DNA from: Roseomonas genomospecies 6
Lineage (GTDB): Bacteria > Pseudomonadota > Alphaproteobacteria > Azospirillales > Azospirillaceae
Length of the DNA stretch: 64,000 bases
Direction of reading: 5' to 3'
NCBI RefSeq assembly: GCF_008365375.1
Contig: NZ_QOKW01000001.1
Coordinates: 248,001-312,000 of the forward strand
Both the position numbers and the translations under genes were made by a program. The notes under the pieces are model-generated. The model searched no databases and was not told where the DNA came from. It saw only the letters and a program-made list of their open reading frames with translations. Positions 1 to 7,388 of the stretch are shown piece by piece (the stretch's first letter is position 1; the number at the start of each line of letters is the position of its first letter).

Positions 1-224
1 CGGTCGAGCAGGCACAACAGGTCGAAACGCGGCTGGGTGGTGCTGAACTCATCGCGCAAACGGCTGCGCATCCGGGCGCCGATCAGAACGGCGCACGCCG
101 AAAGACGCAACCAGAGGCGCATCTCCGGGGAGGCGGCAAGGTCGGCCGCTGCCTCCACATCGACCGACACGTCCCCCTGCGCCTCGACCGATGAATCGGC
201 CGATGCGGTGGCGGGTCCCTTCAC
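1..224 (-). CDS. MarR-family transcriptional regulator, N-terminal part (runs off window)
   Basis: The reading frame opens at a GTG preceded by GGAG seven bases upstream and stays open to the left window edge, giving 74 residues. After an acidic, low-complexity N-terminus of about 35 residues comes LWLRLSACAVLIGARMRSRL followed by FDLLCLLD. This is the usual first helix and start of the winged helix of MarR regulators (the region normally ending LxxLDR). MarR proteins are dimeric DNA-binding regulators, often of efflux or stress genes. The DNA-recognition helix and wing lie outside the window, so ligand and target cannot be judged. The frame is free of stops and has normal codon use for this genome. 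Family call is fairly safe; function is not. Confidence 0.7.
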   Translation of the reverse strand, partial: MKGPATASADSSVEAQGDVSVDVEAAADLAASPEMRLWLRLSACAVLIGARMRSRLRDEFSTTQPRFDLLCLLD

Positions 225-399
225 GGTCTGTCTCCACTCCCGGTGGGAGGCATCCGCCGCAGCGCCGCCTCCTCTTCGTTCGAAGACTTACTGTAGTGTG
301 ACGCTCGGCCTTTGAGCCATGCAAGGAAGGAATGCTTGGTGCACAAGCAATAGTCATTTGCGCAGGGACCGGGCGCTTCCGCGCGTGGACGCGCGCGGC

Positions 400-948
400 C
401 TACCCGGCGCTCAGATAAAGGTCGATTTCCGCCTGTTCCATGACGTGGGCGGTGCCGTGGATGATGCCGTTGGCGACCTGGATGATGCGGTGGATCATGG
501 CGACGGAGGTCTGGCAATCCTGCCGCAGCTTGTCGGTCGCTCCGTCATGGATGTCGGCGGAAACGCGTTCCAACGTGTGGCGAACCACCTGATGCGCCTG
601 GGAAATGGTGTCTTCGAAGGGGCGCTTGAACTTGGCCGGGACGTGGCCATACGCCTCGATGGCCAGTTCCTTGTCGGAGAAGCCGCTGTCGCTGAAATGC
701 TCCGGATAGCTCTTGGGCTGCCAGATCAGGCATTCCTCCAGCATGTCCGGCATGTCGGGGATCATCTCGATCAGCATCACGATTTCGTTGAAGTGATTGA
801 GATAATCGGTCGCCAGCAAGGTCTTGTCGGAGATGTTGGTGCCGACCACGCGCTGCCGCCACGCGTGGAAGTCCGCCAGTTCGTCCGGCGGAATGCCGTC
901 GGTCACCGCGGAATCGAAGTCCGGCGGGTCGAAGTCGGGTTCGGTCAT
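400..948 (-). CDS. conserved hypothetical protein, mostly helical
   Basis: I do not recognise this 182-residue protein. It begins MTEPDFDPPDFDS, an acidic proline-rich start, then becomes helical with many Met, Ile and His residues (EIVMLIEMIPDMPDMLEE; QTSVAMIHRIIQVANGIIHG) and ends HVMEQAEIDLYLSAG. There is no signal peptide or membrane span. The start is uncertain: three in-frame ATGs at 978, 963 and 948 sit inside a 15-bp tandem repeat and none has a strong ribosome site. I chose the last because it gives the least repetitive N-terminus. The frame is also open further upstream, to 1146, but that part reads as low-quality sequence. No operon partner is visible. Confidence 0.6.
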   Translation of the reverse strand: MTEPDFDPPDFDSAVTDGIPPDELADFHAWRQRVVGTNISDKTLLATDYLNHFNEIVMLIEMIPDMPDMLEECLIWQPKSYPEHFSDSGFSDKELAIEAYGHVPAKFKRPFEDTISQAHQVVRHTLERVSADIHDGATDKLRQDCQTSVAMIHRIIQVANGIIHGTAHVMEQAEIDLYLSAG

Positions 949-978
949 ACGCGGCTCTGGCATGCGCGACTCTGGCAT
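949..978. repeat. 15-bp tandem repeat carrying start codons
   Basis: Read on the minus strand, ATGCCAGAG-tCGCGc is followed directly by ATGCCAGAG-cCGCGt (13 of 15 bases equal) and then the ATG at 948. Each unit begins with an ATG in the same frame, so the repeat multiplies possible start codons for the downstream gene by adding MPESR/MPEPR units. Confidence 0.7.
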
Positions 979-1144
979 ACGCGGTTCGACGTGCACGGGT
1001 CTGGCAAGGCGGTGCCGGACGGCCGCGAGACCGATCCGCCACCGGTGCGCGACGCCGGGGACAGTCAGTAATATCGCACTAATCCCCGCGCAAGCCCACG
1101 AGCACTTTTTTTCTCCGATGCATTGCAAAAATACACCGCCGGGC

Positions 1145-1194
1145 AAAAAAAACGCCGCCGGCGCGTTCCCGGTGGGAACAGGCGCTGCGGCGGC
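1145..1194 (-). terminator. intrinsic terminator, orphan
   Basis: On the minus strand, a GC-rich stem (GCCGCCG ... CGGCGGC with an inner GTTCCC/GGGAAC pair around a 3-base loop) is followed immediately by a run of eight T. This is a textbook Rho-independent terminator. No coding region ends upstream of it on the same strand, so it may end a small RNA or act as a leader attenuator for the gene starting at 948. Confidence 0.7.
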
Positions 1195-1520
1195 AGTGAC
1201 TGGCGGTTCAGGGAGGAATCACACCATTGGCACTCCCAACATCTCGCCGATACCGATTGTTCCACCATCCCTCGCATATGCAGCAGACCGAACGGCGGCG
1301 CGAACGGGGGGGTTGCGGCCCCACCCGACCGGCGATGGAACTTAATCCGTTCAAGCTATCCCGAATAAGCCTTTCGTCGTCTCTCCCGAAACGGCGCGAA
1401 CTGCGCCATATGAAATTAACTTTGTAAGGGATCGGACGGGAACTTTCGGCAAAACCGGGAAACGCGGCGGGCAAGCCAGCGCCCCGGCGGTCCGCTCTGG
1501 CTGGGAGTACGGGGAAAGAC

Positions 1521-2315
1521 ATGGATCAGAACACCCGCCACCTGATGGAACATCTGCCTTATCTGCGGCGATACGCCCGGGCTTTGACCGGCACGCCGAC
1601 GCAGGGGGATGCCCTGGTGACGCGCACACTGGAATGGTATCTGGACGGACCGGGCGGGTCGGCGTCCATTGACCTGTCACGGGGTTCGCTGTACCGGCAC
1701 CTGAATCAATTGCAGGACAGCTCCGGTGCCCGCGCCGGAGAACCCGGCGCCCACCCGGTGGAGGCGGCCCTGCACAGCTTGGAGGAGATGGACCGCCGGC
1801 TCTACCTTCTCGTCAATCTCGAGGATCTGCCGCTGGCCGACGCCGCCGCCGTGCTGGGCATCGCGCCGGAAGACGCCGTGGAACGGCTGAACTACGCCCG
1901 CGAACGGGTGCGCTCCAAGCTGACGGCGACGATCCTGATCGTCGAGGACGACGCCATCATCGCCTTCGATCTGGCGGAGACGGTCCGCGGCATGGGCCAC
2001 ACCGTCTGCGGCAACGCCGCCACGATGGACCAGGCGCTGACGCTGGCCTCCCGCCACTCCCCGACGCTGGCGCTGATGGACATCCGTCTGGCCGAGGGCG
2101 ACAACGGGATCGAAGTGGCGCGGGAGCTTCGCCGCCAGCGCTTCCTGCCGGTGATCTTCGTCACCGCCTTCCCCAACGAACTGGCCAAGCAGGGGTTGGA
2201 GCATCTGGGGCCGGTGATCCCCAAGCCCTTCACCCGCGAACAGATCGAACAGGCGATCACCCGCGCCGTCTTCACCCCCCACCCCGAGGAAGTCTCGCTC
2301 GCCCTGAAGCACTGA
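1521..2315 (+). CDS. phyR: PhyR-type general stress response regulator
   Basis: The 264-residue protein has the two-part PhyR layout. Residues 1-132 form an ECF-sigma-like domain, with the region-4-like stretch RRLYLLVNLEDLPLADAAAVLG. Residues 136-255 form a response-regulator receiver with the acidic pocket ILIVEDD, phospho-acceptor Asp187 (ALMDIRL), Thr215 (FVTAF) and Lys235 (PKPF). In alphaproteobacteria PhyR is phosphorylated under stress and then binds NepR, freeing the sigma factor EcfG. Length matches the family. nepR, ecfG and the sensor kinase, usual neighbours, are not adjacent, so this may be an extra copy. Two genes later in the window have EcfG-type promoters (51557-51582, 53802-53826), which fits an active pathway. 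Confidence 0.88.
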   Translation: MDQNTRHLMEHLPYLRRYARALTGTPTQGDALVTRTLEWYLDGPGGSASIDLSRGSLYRHLNQLQDSSGARAGEPGAHPVEAALHSLEEMDRRLYLLVNLEDLPLADAAAVLGIAPEDAVERLNYARERVRSKLTATILIVEDDAIIAFDLAETVRGMGHTVCGNAATMDQALTLASRHSPTLALMDIRLAEGDNGIEVARELRRQRFLPVIFVTAFPNELAKQGLEHLGPVIPKPFTREQIEQAITRAVFTPHPEEVSLALKH

Positions 2316-2334
2316 CCCGGGGGCACTGACCCTG

Positions 2335-2352
2335 GCGGGGGAAAGCCCCCGC
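2335..2352. terminator. stem-loop between convergent genes
   Basis: GCGGGGG-AAAG-CCCCCGC forms a 7-bp GC stem with a 4-base loop between the convergent phyR and purU genes, and its right arm touches the purU stop codon. There is no T tract on either strand, so its role as a terminator is only plausible. Confidence 0.35.
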
Positions 2353-3218
2353 TACTTGAACACGACCGTGCGCCCGCCGTTCAGAAGGACGCGGTGTTCG
2401 ACGTGATAGCGGACCGCCCGAGCCAGAACGATGTTCTCGATGTCCCGCCCGATGGCCACCAGGTCGTCGGGCGTCATCGTGTGGTCGACGCGCTCCGCCT
2501 CCTGCTCGATGATCGGCCCCTCGTCCAGGTTCGAGGTGACGTAGTGGGCCGTCGCGCCGATCAGCTTCACGCCGCGGGCGTGGGCCTGGTGGTAGGGCTT
2601 GGCGCCCTTGAAGCTGGGAAGGAAGGAGTGGTGGATGTTGATGATCCGCCCCGCCATCCGCTCGCACAGGGCCGGGGACAGCACCTGCATGTAACGGGCG
2701 AGCACGACCAGATCGACCTTCTCCTGCTCCGCGATCTCCAGCAGACGGGCCTCCTGCTGGGCCTTGGTGTCGCTGGTCAACGGCAGATGGTGGAAGGGAA
2801 TGTTGTGCCACGCCGCGAGCTGGTAGAAGTCGCGGTGGTTGGAGACGATGGCCGGGATCTCGATCGGCAGATAGCCGGTGCGGTAGCGGTACAGCAGGTC
2901 GTTCAGGCAATGCCCGAACTTCGACACCATGATCAGCACCCGCTGGCGCCGTCCGGCGTCGTGCAGTTTCCAGGTCATGCCGAACCGTTCGGCCACCTGC
3001 TCGGCGAAGGCCGCCTCAAGCTCCGTCTGCGAGGGTCCGGACGGCGCGGCGGAGAAATGGACGCGCAGGAAGAACAGATTGGTCCCTCGATCGCCGAACT
3101 GCGCGCTGTCGATGATGTTGCACGACCGCTCGGCCAGGAAACCCGAAACGGCGTAGACGATGCCCACCGTATCGGGACACGAGATGGTGAGGATGTATTC
3201 GGAACCGTTGCCGGACAT
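2352..3218 (-). CDS. purU: formyltetrahydrofolate deformylase
   Basis: PurU hydrolyses 10-formyltetrahydrofolate to tetrahydrofolate and formate, balancing the one-carbon pool and supplying formate. The 288-residue protein has an N-terminal ACT domain (about 1-85, beginning YILTISCPDTVGIVYAVSGF) and a C-terminal formyltransferase domain. The catalytic Asn-His-Asp set is visible in INIHHSFLPSF and in the NLDEGPII segment. Size and domain order are normal for PurU and no key residue is missing. It is transcribed convergently to phyR and has no operon partner. ATG at 3218 is the natural start because the ACT domain begins eight residues later. Confidence 0.95.
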   Translation of the reverse strand: MSGNGSEYILTISCPDTVGIVYAVSGFLAERSCNIIDSAQFGDRGTNLFFLRVHFSAAPSGPSQTELEAAFAEQVAERFGMTWKLHDAGRRQRVLIMVSKFGHCLNDLLYRYRTGYLPIEIPAIVSNHRDFYQLAAWHNIPFHHLPLTSDTKAQQEARLLEIAEQEKVDLVVLARYMQVLSPALCERMAGRIINIHHSFLPSFKGAKPYHQAHARGVKLIGATAHYVTSNLDEGPIIEQEAERVDHTMTPDDLVAIGRDIENIVLARAVRYHVEHRVLLNGGRTVVFK

Positions 3219-3387
3219 GCGCGCCTACCGTTGCGGCCTGGAATCGAGGGCGAATTCCCTAGCACGGTCATCCGCGGAATGCATCGTGAAATGTGGGAAT
3301 GCGGGATCGCCCTTCCGGCAGCAATTGGTAAGGATTCCCATGCGACAATGAGCCGTTTCGGCATTGGGCCGATCGGAGGGGCAAGCC

Positions 3388-3774
3388 ATGGGCAGAAGCG
3401 GGAAGATCGTCGGCGAATACGCCAAGGGCAAGGTTGACAAGCTGCTGACGCCGGAAGCGGCGGAAAGCACCTCGCGGCACCGGATCATGCACTTCCTGGA
3501 GAACATGGAGGCGGCGATCCTGGAGGCGAATTGCGAGGTGATGGGACGCGAGCTTCCCAACCTCGACCAGACCTCCTTCCTGCGCATGGCCGTCCGGGTG
3601 GCGGAACTGCGCGCCGACTATCTGCGCGCCGGACTCAAGATATCGGAACAGCGGCACCCCAACGCCGCCGCCATCGAGGAACTGGCCCGCGTCCGCCACG
3701 CCTACGAGGAGATGCTGGCTGTCTTCGAAGCGGCGGAGCGGGTGATCGAGCGGGGATACGTGAAGTTGGGATAG
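3388..3774 (+). CDS. conserved hypothetical small helical protein
   Basis: The start is set by an excellent ribosome site (GGAGGGG, six bases before the ATG). The 128-residue product begins MGRSGKIVGEYAKGKVDKLL and is predicted mainly helical (MHFLENMEAAILEANCEVMG; EELARVRHAYEEMLAVFEAAERVIERGY). It has no signal peptide, membrane span or recognised motif. It stands alone between purU (divergent) and a small minus-strand gene. I do not recognise the family. The stop codon lies inside a 16-bp tandem duplication. Confidence 0.75.
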   Translation: MGRSGKIVGEYAKGKVDKLLTPEAAESTSRHRIMHFLENMEAAILEANCEVMGRELPNLDQTSFLRMAVRVAELRADYLRAGLKISEQRHPNAAAIEELARVRHAYEEMLAVFEAAERVIERGYVKLG

Positions 3775-3799
3775 AGGGAAGCTGGGATAGAGGGAAGCT
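3768..3799. repeat. 16-bp perfect tandem repeat over a stop codon
   Basis: GGGATAGAGGGAAGCT occurs twice head to tail (3768-3783 and 3784-3799). The first copy contains the TAG stop of the upstream gene. Confidence 0.9.
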
Positions 3800-3864
3800 C
3801 CCCCCTCACGGAATCATCGGCTGCCTCCGGCCGGCTCGTTCACGGGGTAACGGAACAGCGCGTA

Positions 3865-3899
3865 CAGAAAACCCCTTTCCCGCCATTGTGGGAAAGGGG
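3865..3899 (-). terminator. intrinsic terminator of the 56-aa gene
   Basis: On the minus strand a perfect 10-bp stem (CCCCTTTCCC / GGGAAAGGGG, 8-base loop) is followed by TTTTCTG. It lies 30 bases after the stop of the small gene at 3929-4099 and defines a short single-gene transcript together with the promoter at 4126-4154. Confidence 0.85.
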
Positions 3900-3928
3900 C
3901 CGGATGCGCGGAACAGTTCGTATTCGTA

Positions 3929-4099
3929 TTATCTGACGTCGCGGAAATGCTCCAGCTCACGCCGCAAGTCGGTAACCTCGCGCTTCAGCGCGACCAGACG
4001 GCCGACGTTGGGAGTCGTGCTGCGCTCTTCCTTTTCGAGTTCGTCTTCGACTTCGCGCTGCTCCTGCCGGATGATGTTGAACAAGGCGTTCCTCAACAT
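3929..4099 (-). CDS. 56-residue coiled-coil protein, YdcH/DUF465-like
   Basis: This short gene has a strong ribosome site (GGGAGG, five bases before the ATG), a good sigma70-type promoter and its own terminator, so it is very probably real. The product begins MLRNALFNIIRQEQ and ends LRRELEHFRDVR. It is highly charged and helical (EDELEKEER; ALKREVTDLRRELEHF), resembling the small YdcH/DUF465 coiled-coil proteins common in alphaproteobacteria. A second protein of this kind lies at 12609-12791. Function of the family is not known to me. No membrane segment or Cys is present. Confidence 0.8.
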   Translation of the reverse strand: MLRNALFNIIRQEQREVEDELEKEERSTTPNVGRLVALKREVTDLRRELEHFRDVR

Positions 4100-4125
4100 C
4101 GCCACCTCCCGAGCTTATTTCTAAA

Positions 4126-4154
4126 ATTTTAGCGCTTTCGGCCTCCATCATCAA
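4126..4154 (-). promoter_or_regulatory. candidate sigma70 promoter
   Basis: On the minus strand, TTGATG is followed by exactly 17 bases and then TAAAAT (5 of 6 to TATAAT). The expected start site is about 20 bases before the ATG at 4099. Confidence 0.65.
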
Positions 4155-4393
4155 GGAATTCTTGAAAAGGGTCGATTCCTCATAGGTCGAAACGCACCCC
4201 CAGGAGGGTCCCCCGGCGACAATTGGCGGAGCTGGCCCGACCAACCTTGACAACCCTTTTGCGCGTCCCCATTGGTTAACGCTCACCCTTTGGGCTCGAA
4301 CCTCAGGCCTCCTCGGGGCCGGACGCCGCCTTTCCGATCGCGCTTAGGACTTTTGGTTTCGGCGGCCCCAAACCCTTGCGGAATCAGGGGCGA

Positions 4394-5191
4394 ATGGAAC
4401 GCAGACGTCTCCTTCAACTGGCGCTGACCGTCCCCCTCGCCGGGGCCGGCGCCATGCTGTTCCCGGCTGAAGCCGGGGCACAGACCAAGACCCGCCCGGC
4501 GCCTCGGCCGCGCATGGTGGTGGTCGATCCCGGCCATGGCGGCATCGACCCCGGTGCCGTCGGCGCGCGCGGCACGCTGGAGAAGGACATCACCCTGCAC
4601 ATCGCGCAGGAGTTGGCGCGGCTGCTCACCCGGCAGCACCGGCTGGGCGTGCGGCTGACCCGCGACGGCGACCGCTTCCTGTCGCTGGGCGAGCGCGTGG
4701 ACGCCGCGCGGGAGGCGCGTGCCGACCTGTTCGTGTCCATCCACGCCGACAGCGCGCCCAACCGCGAGGCCCGCGGCCTGTCCGCCTACACATTGTCCGA
4801 AAAAAGTTCCGACTCCTTCGCCGCGGCGCTGGCCCGCAAGGAGAACGCCGTGGACCGCCTCGGCGGCCCCGACCTGAAGGACGCCAAGAAGGCGGTGAAG
4901 GAAATCCTGCTGGATCTGACGGCGCGCCACACCCGGCACGCCGCCCTGGTGGCCCGGCATTCCATCGTGAAGGGTGCGGGGAAGGACATGCTTCTGCTGG
5001 ACAACCCGATGCGGTCGGCCAACTTCGCGGTGCTGAAGGCGCCGGACGTTCCGTCCGTCCTGCTGGAAACCGGCTTCCTGTCGAATCCGAAGGACGAGGC
5101 CCTCCTGCGCGACCCCAAGGCGCGGCAGAAGATCGCGCGCGTTCTGGCGCGCGAAATCGCCGGATTGGTGACGCGCGCGCCATTTGCCTGA
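4394..5191 (+). CDS. N-acetylmuramoyl-L-alanine amidase (Amidase_3), exported
   Basis: This zinc amidase cuts the bond between MurNAc and L-Ala in peptidoglycan, typically to separate daughter cells. The 265-residue protein starts MERRRLLQLALTVPLAG, a signal peptide with an arginine cluster that could be Tat-type, ending near AEAGA. The Amidase_3 zinc ligands are visible: His48 (VDPGHGG), Glu63 (TLEKD) and His117 (SIHAD). The catalytic Glu is in LLETGFLSN. The usual AMIN targeting domain is absent, so this is a compact AmiC-like enzyme. ATG 4394 is preferred because it follows AGGGG closely; a TTG 18 bases upstream has no ribosome site. Confidence 0.93.
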   Translation: MERRRLLQLALTVPLAGAGAMLFPAEAGAQTKTRPAPRPRMVVVDPGHGGIDPGAVGARGTLEKDITLHIAQELARLLTRQHRLGVRLTRDGDRFLSLGERVDAAREARADLFVSIHADSAPNREARGLSAYTLSEKSSDSFAAALARKENAVDRLGGPDLKDAKKAVKEILLDLTARHTRHAALVARHSIVKGAGKDMLLLDNPMRSANFAVLKAPDVPSVLLETGFLSNPKDEALLRDPKARQKIARVLAREIAGLVTRAPFA

Positions 5192-5356
5192 GCCGGTTTC
5201 CTTCGCGCCTGCAGCGAGTGAAACATTCGTGCATCACCCCGGAACAAAACGACGATGAAGCACAGCACTCCCAAGATTACCCATTGCCAACGCACCTGCG
5301 GCATGACTTTTTCCGCCCGCCCGTTCCTTCGGCGGGCCGGGGATCGGAGGCAGAGC

Positions 5357-5941
5357 GTGTCGGGGTTTGGCCGCCTTTTGGCGCTGGTCGGAATGGCCGC
5401 TGTCGCGGGCCTCGCGTCTGGCTGCGCGCCGGTGGTGCTGGGCGCCGCCGGGGGCACCGCCGCCATCGCCGCCAGCGAGCACCGCGGCCTGTCGGGCTTC
5501 GCGTCGGACACCCAGATCAAGGCCCAGATCAACCATCTGTGGTTCCAGCATTCGATGGACCTTCACAGCCGCATCGGCCTGACGGTGGATCAGGGCCGGG
5601 TGCTGCTGACGGGGCGCGCCGCCGACGCCCAGATGCGGCTGGACGCCGTGCGCCTGTGCTGGCAGGTGGAGGGCGTCAAGGAAGTGATCAACGAGATCCA
5701 GGTGGACACGGACTCGGGCATCATGGACAGCGCCCGCGACACCTGGATCACGACGCAACTTCGCACGAAGCTGACCTTCGATTCTCAGATCCACAGCCAG
5801 AATTTCAGCATCGATACCGTCAACGGCGTCGTCTATCTCATGGGTCTGGCCACCCACCAGGGCGAGCTCGACCGCGTGATCGAGCACGCCCGCACGCTTC
5901 CCAACGTCCAGCGCGTCGTCAACTACGCCCGCGTCCTCTAG
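5357..5941 (+). CDS. lipoprotein with two BON domains (DolP/OsmY-like)
   Basis: The start is a GTG with GGAGG six bases upstream, which places a clean lipoprotein signal peptide (SGFGRLLALVGMAAVAGLASGC, lipid-linked Cys23) at the N-terminus. Earlier ATGs in frame lack this. The 194-residue protein has two BON domains (about 55-120 and 130-194), each with the typical G-V-V/L-L-T/M-G pattern (RVLLTGRAADAQ; VVYLMGLATHQG). BON domains bind phospholipid surfaces, and DolP-type lipoproteins protect outer-membrane integrity. It follows the amidase on the same strand. In enterobacteria DolP is linked to division-site amidase control, which makes the pairing interesting. Confidence 0.88.
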   Translation: MSGFGRLLALVGMAAVAGLASGCAPVVLGAAGGTAAIAASEHRGLSGFASDTQIKAQINHLWFQHSMDLHSRIGLTVDQGRVLLTGRAADAQMRLDAVRLCWQVEGVKEVINEIQVDTDSGIMDSARDTWITTQLRTKLTFDSQIHSQNFSIDTVNGVVYLMGLATHQGELDRVIEHARTLPNVQRVVNYARVL

Positions 5942-5964
5942 CGCACCAGGGTCTCCGCACCGCC

Positions 5965-7347
5965 ATGGCCATCCTGCCCGCCTTCGTCCGCCGCCTTGCC
6001 GCCTCCGCCGCCATGAGTCTGCTCATGGCGCTGGCGGTCTTCACCGTGGCGGCGGGAGGGACCGGCACCCCGGCGGCGGCGCAGCAGCCCCAGCCCGACC
6101 AGGGGCCGGCCAACCGCCTGTTCGTCCAGGCGATGCAGGCGATCCGGCAGGCGGACAACACCTACGACATCGCCGAGGAAAGCCGCTTCCTGAAGGAAGC
6201 CGACCGGCTGCTGAACGAAATCGTCGTGAAGTATCCGGACAGCGCGCTGGCCGTCCAACTGGTCACCAACCAGTTCGTCGGCGATTTCGACTTCTTCGAG
6301 TTCCGCTCGCGCATCCGCTCGCTGGTCTGCAACGAGCCGATGACCTCGCTCTGCTTCCTGCACCGGGTGGCGGAGATGCTGCCCCCGGTGGAGACGCCGA
6401 TCACCGCCGCCCGCTGGGACTGGCTGTCGCTGGCCGTGGCCTACAACACCATCGGCGACGGCGCGCGGGCGAAGGAGATCATCGCCCCCTTCGTCAGCGC
6501 GGTGCGGCGCGGCGCCGCGTCCGACGGGGCCGGGCAGGACCTGTTCGTCGCCCGCGCGCTCGCCCTGATGGGGCAGAGCCAGCTCGCGCTCGACATCACC
6601 CGGCAGATCCCGGAATGCTCGACCCGCATCTACAACCTCGCCGACATCGCGAAGGCGGCGTCGTGGCGCGGCGACATGGCGCTGGCCGGCCAACTCGCCG
6701 AGGAGGCCAAGGCCTACGCCACCGCCCGCAACTGCGGTTGGGAACTGGGGCTGGTCGCCCAGACGCTGCTGCGCGCCGGCAAGGAGGGAGCGGCCCGCAC
6801 CCTGTTCCTGAACACGGTGGAGACGCAGTTCTCCAAGTTCCGCGAGACCAAGACCGACTGCTGCCCGCCGGAACTGGCCGTCGCCGCGGCGGATCTGGGC
6901 GACACCAATCTGGCGCTCGGCCTGCTGCGCACCGTGCAGGACGAGAATCCCTGGACCATCCCGGCGGTTCTGGGCCGGATCGCCCGCCGCTCCGACGCCT
7001 CCGTGGCGCTGTCCTACGCCGAGCAGGTGCAGGACCTGGACATCCGGGGCGAAGCCCTGGCCGAGCTGATCGAGGCGGCGCTGAAGCGCGGCGACCCGAC
7101 CAGCGCCAACGAGCTGATGAAGCGGTTGACCCGTCTGGTGGATGAATCCGCCGGCCGCCGCCCCGGCCTGCTCGCCCAGAAGGCCAAGGCGGAGAAGGTG
7201 ATGTACGGCGACGACCGCTGGCGCAAGAGCTTCCAGGGTTCGCTCAATGCCGCGGACCGGGCGAGCAATTTCGTCCGGCGCGACATCGGCGCCCCGCTGC
7301 TCGCCGCCCTCGTGCGGATCGAGACCGGCCTGCCGATGCTTGATTGA
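5965..7347 (+). CDS. exported helical-repeat protein of unknown function
   Basis: The 460-residue protein has an N-terminal signal peptide (RRLAASAAMSLLMALAVF, likely cleaved after AAA at about residue 35) followed by a mature part made of helix pairs resembling degenerate TPR/Sel1 repeats (for example ALMGQSQLALDITRQIPE and AAADLGDTNLALGLLRTV). Several Cys residues, including an adjacent pair (TDCCPPEL), suggest disulfides in the periplasm. It starts 23 bases after the BON lipoprotein and is likely co-transcribed with it and the amidase, suggesting an envelope role. I cannot assign a family. Confidence 0.75.
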   Translation: MAILPAFVRRLAASAAMSLLMALAVFTVAAGGTGTPAAAQQPQPDQGPANRLFVQAMQAIRQADNTYDIAEESRFLKEADRLLNEIVVKYPDSALAVQLVTNQFVGDFDFFEFRSRIRSLVCNEPMTSLCFLHRVAEMLPPVETPITAARWDWLSLAVAYNTIGDGARAKEIIAPFVSAVRRGAASDGAGQDLFVARALALMGQSQLALDITRQIPECSTRIYNLADIAKAASWRGDMALAGQLAEEAKAYATARNCGWELGLVAQTLLRAGKEGAARTLFLNTVETQFSKFRETKTDCCPPELAVAAADLGDTNLALGLLRTVQDENPWTIPAVLGRIARRSDASVALSYAEQVQDLDIRGEALAELIEAALKRGDPTSANELMKRLTRLVDESAGRRPGLLAQKAKAEKVMYGDDRWRKSFQGSLNAADRASNFVRRDIGAPLLAALVRIETGLPMLD

Positions 7348-7380
7348 TCGGGCTTGATTGATCGGGCCCGGCTGATCGGG
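7339..7380. repeat. 14-bp tandem repeat (2 perfect + 1 degenerate unit)
   Basis: CTTGATTGATCGGG occurs at 7339-7352 and 7353-7366, with a degenerate third unit ending CTGATCGGG at 7380. The TGA stop of the preceding gene is in the first copy. Confidence 0.85.
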
Positions 7381-7388
7381 CGCGTCGC

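Larger units (their letters stand above)
949..1520. other. 572-bp stretch without a convincing gene
   Basis: No open frame here has convincing codon use. The stretch holds the tandem start repeat (949-978), a strong minus-strand intrinsic terminator (1145-1194) with no gene in front of it, and the leader of the PhyR-like gene. Just before 1521 there is a purine-rich ribosome site (GGGGAAAGAC then ATG). I see no clear sigma70 or EcfG-type promoter for the plus-strand gene. Confidence 0.6.

Noticed and set aside
1439..1470. GGAAC before phyR as an EcfG promoter
   Set aside because: No CGTT at 16-18 bases; the matching position reads AAAC.
1208..1522. Minus-strand frames upstream of the orphan terminator that might be a gene ending there
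   Set aside because: None has a ribosome site or family features, and the frame ending just before the hairpin lacks a good start. A non-coding RNA is more likely.
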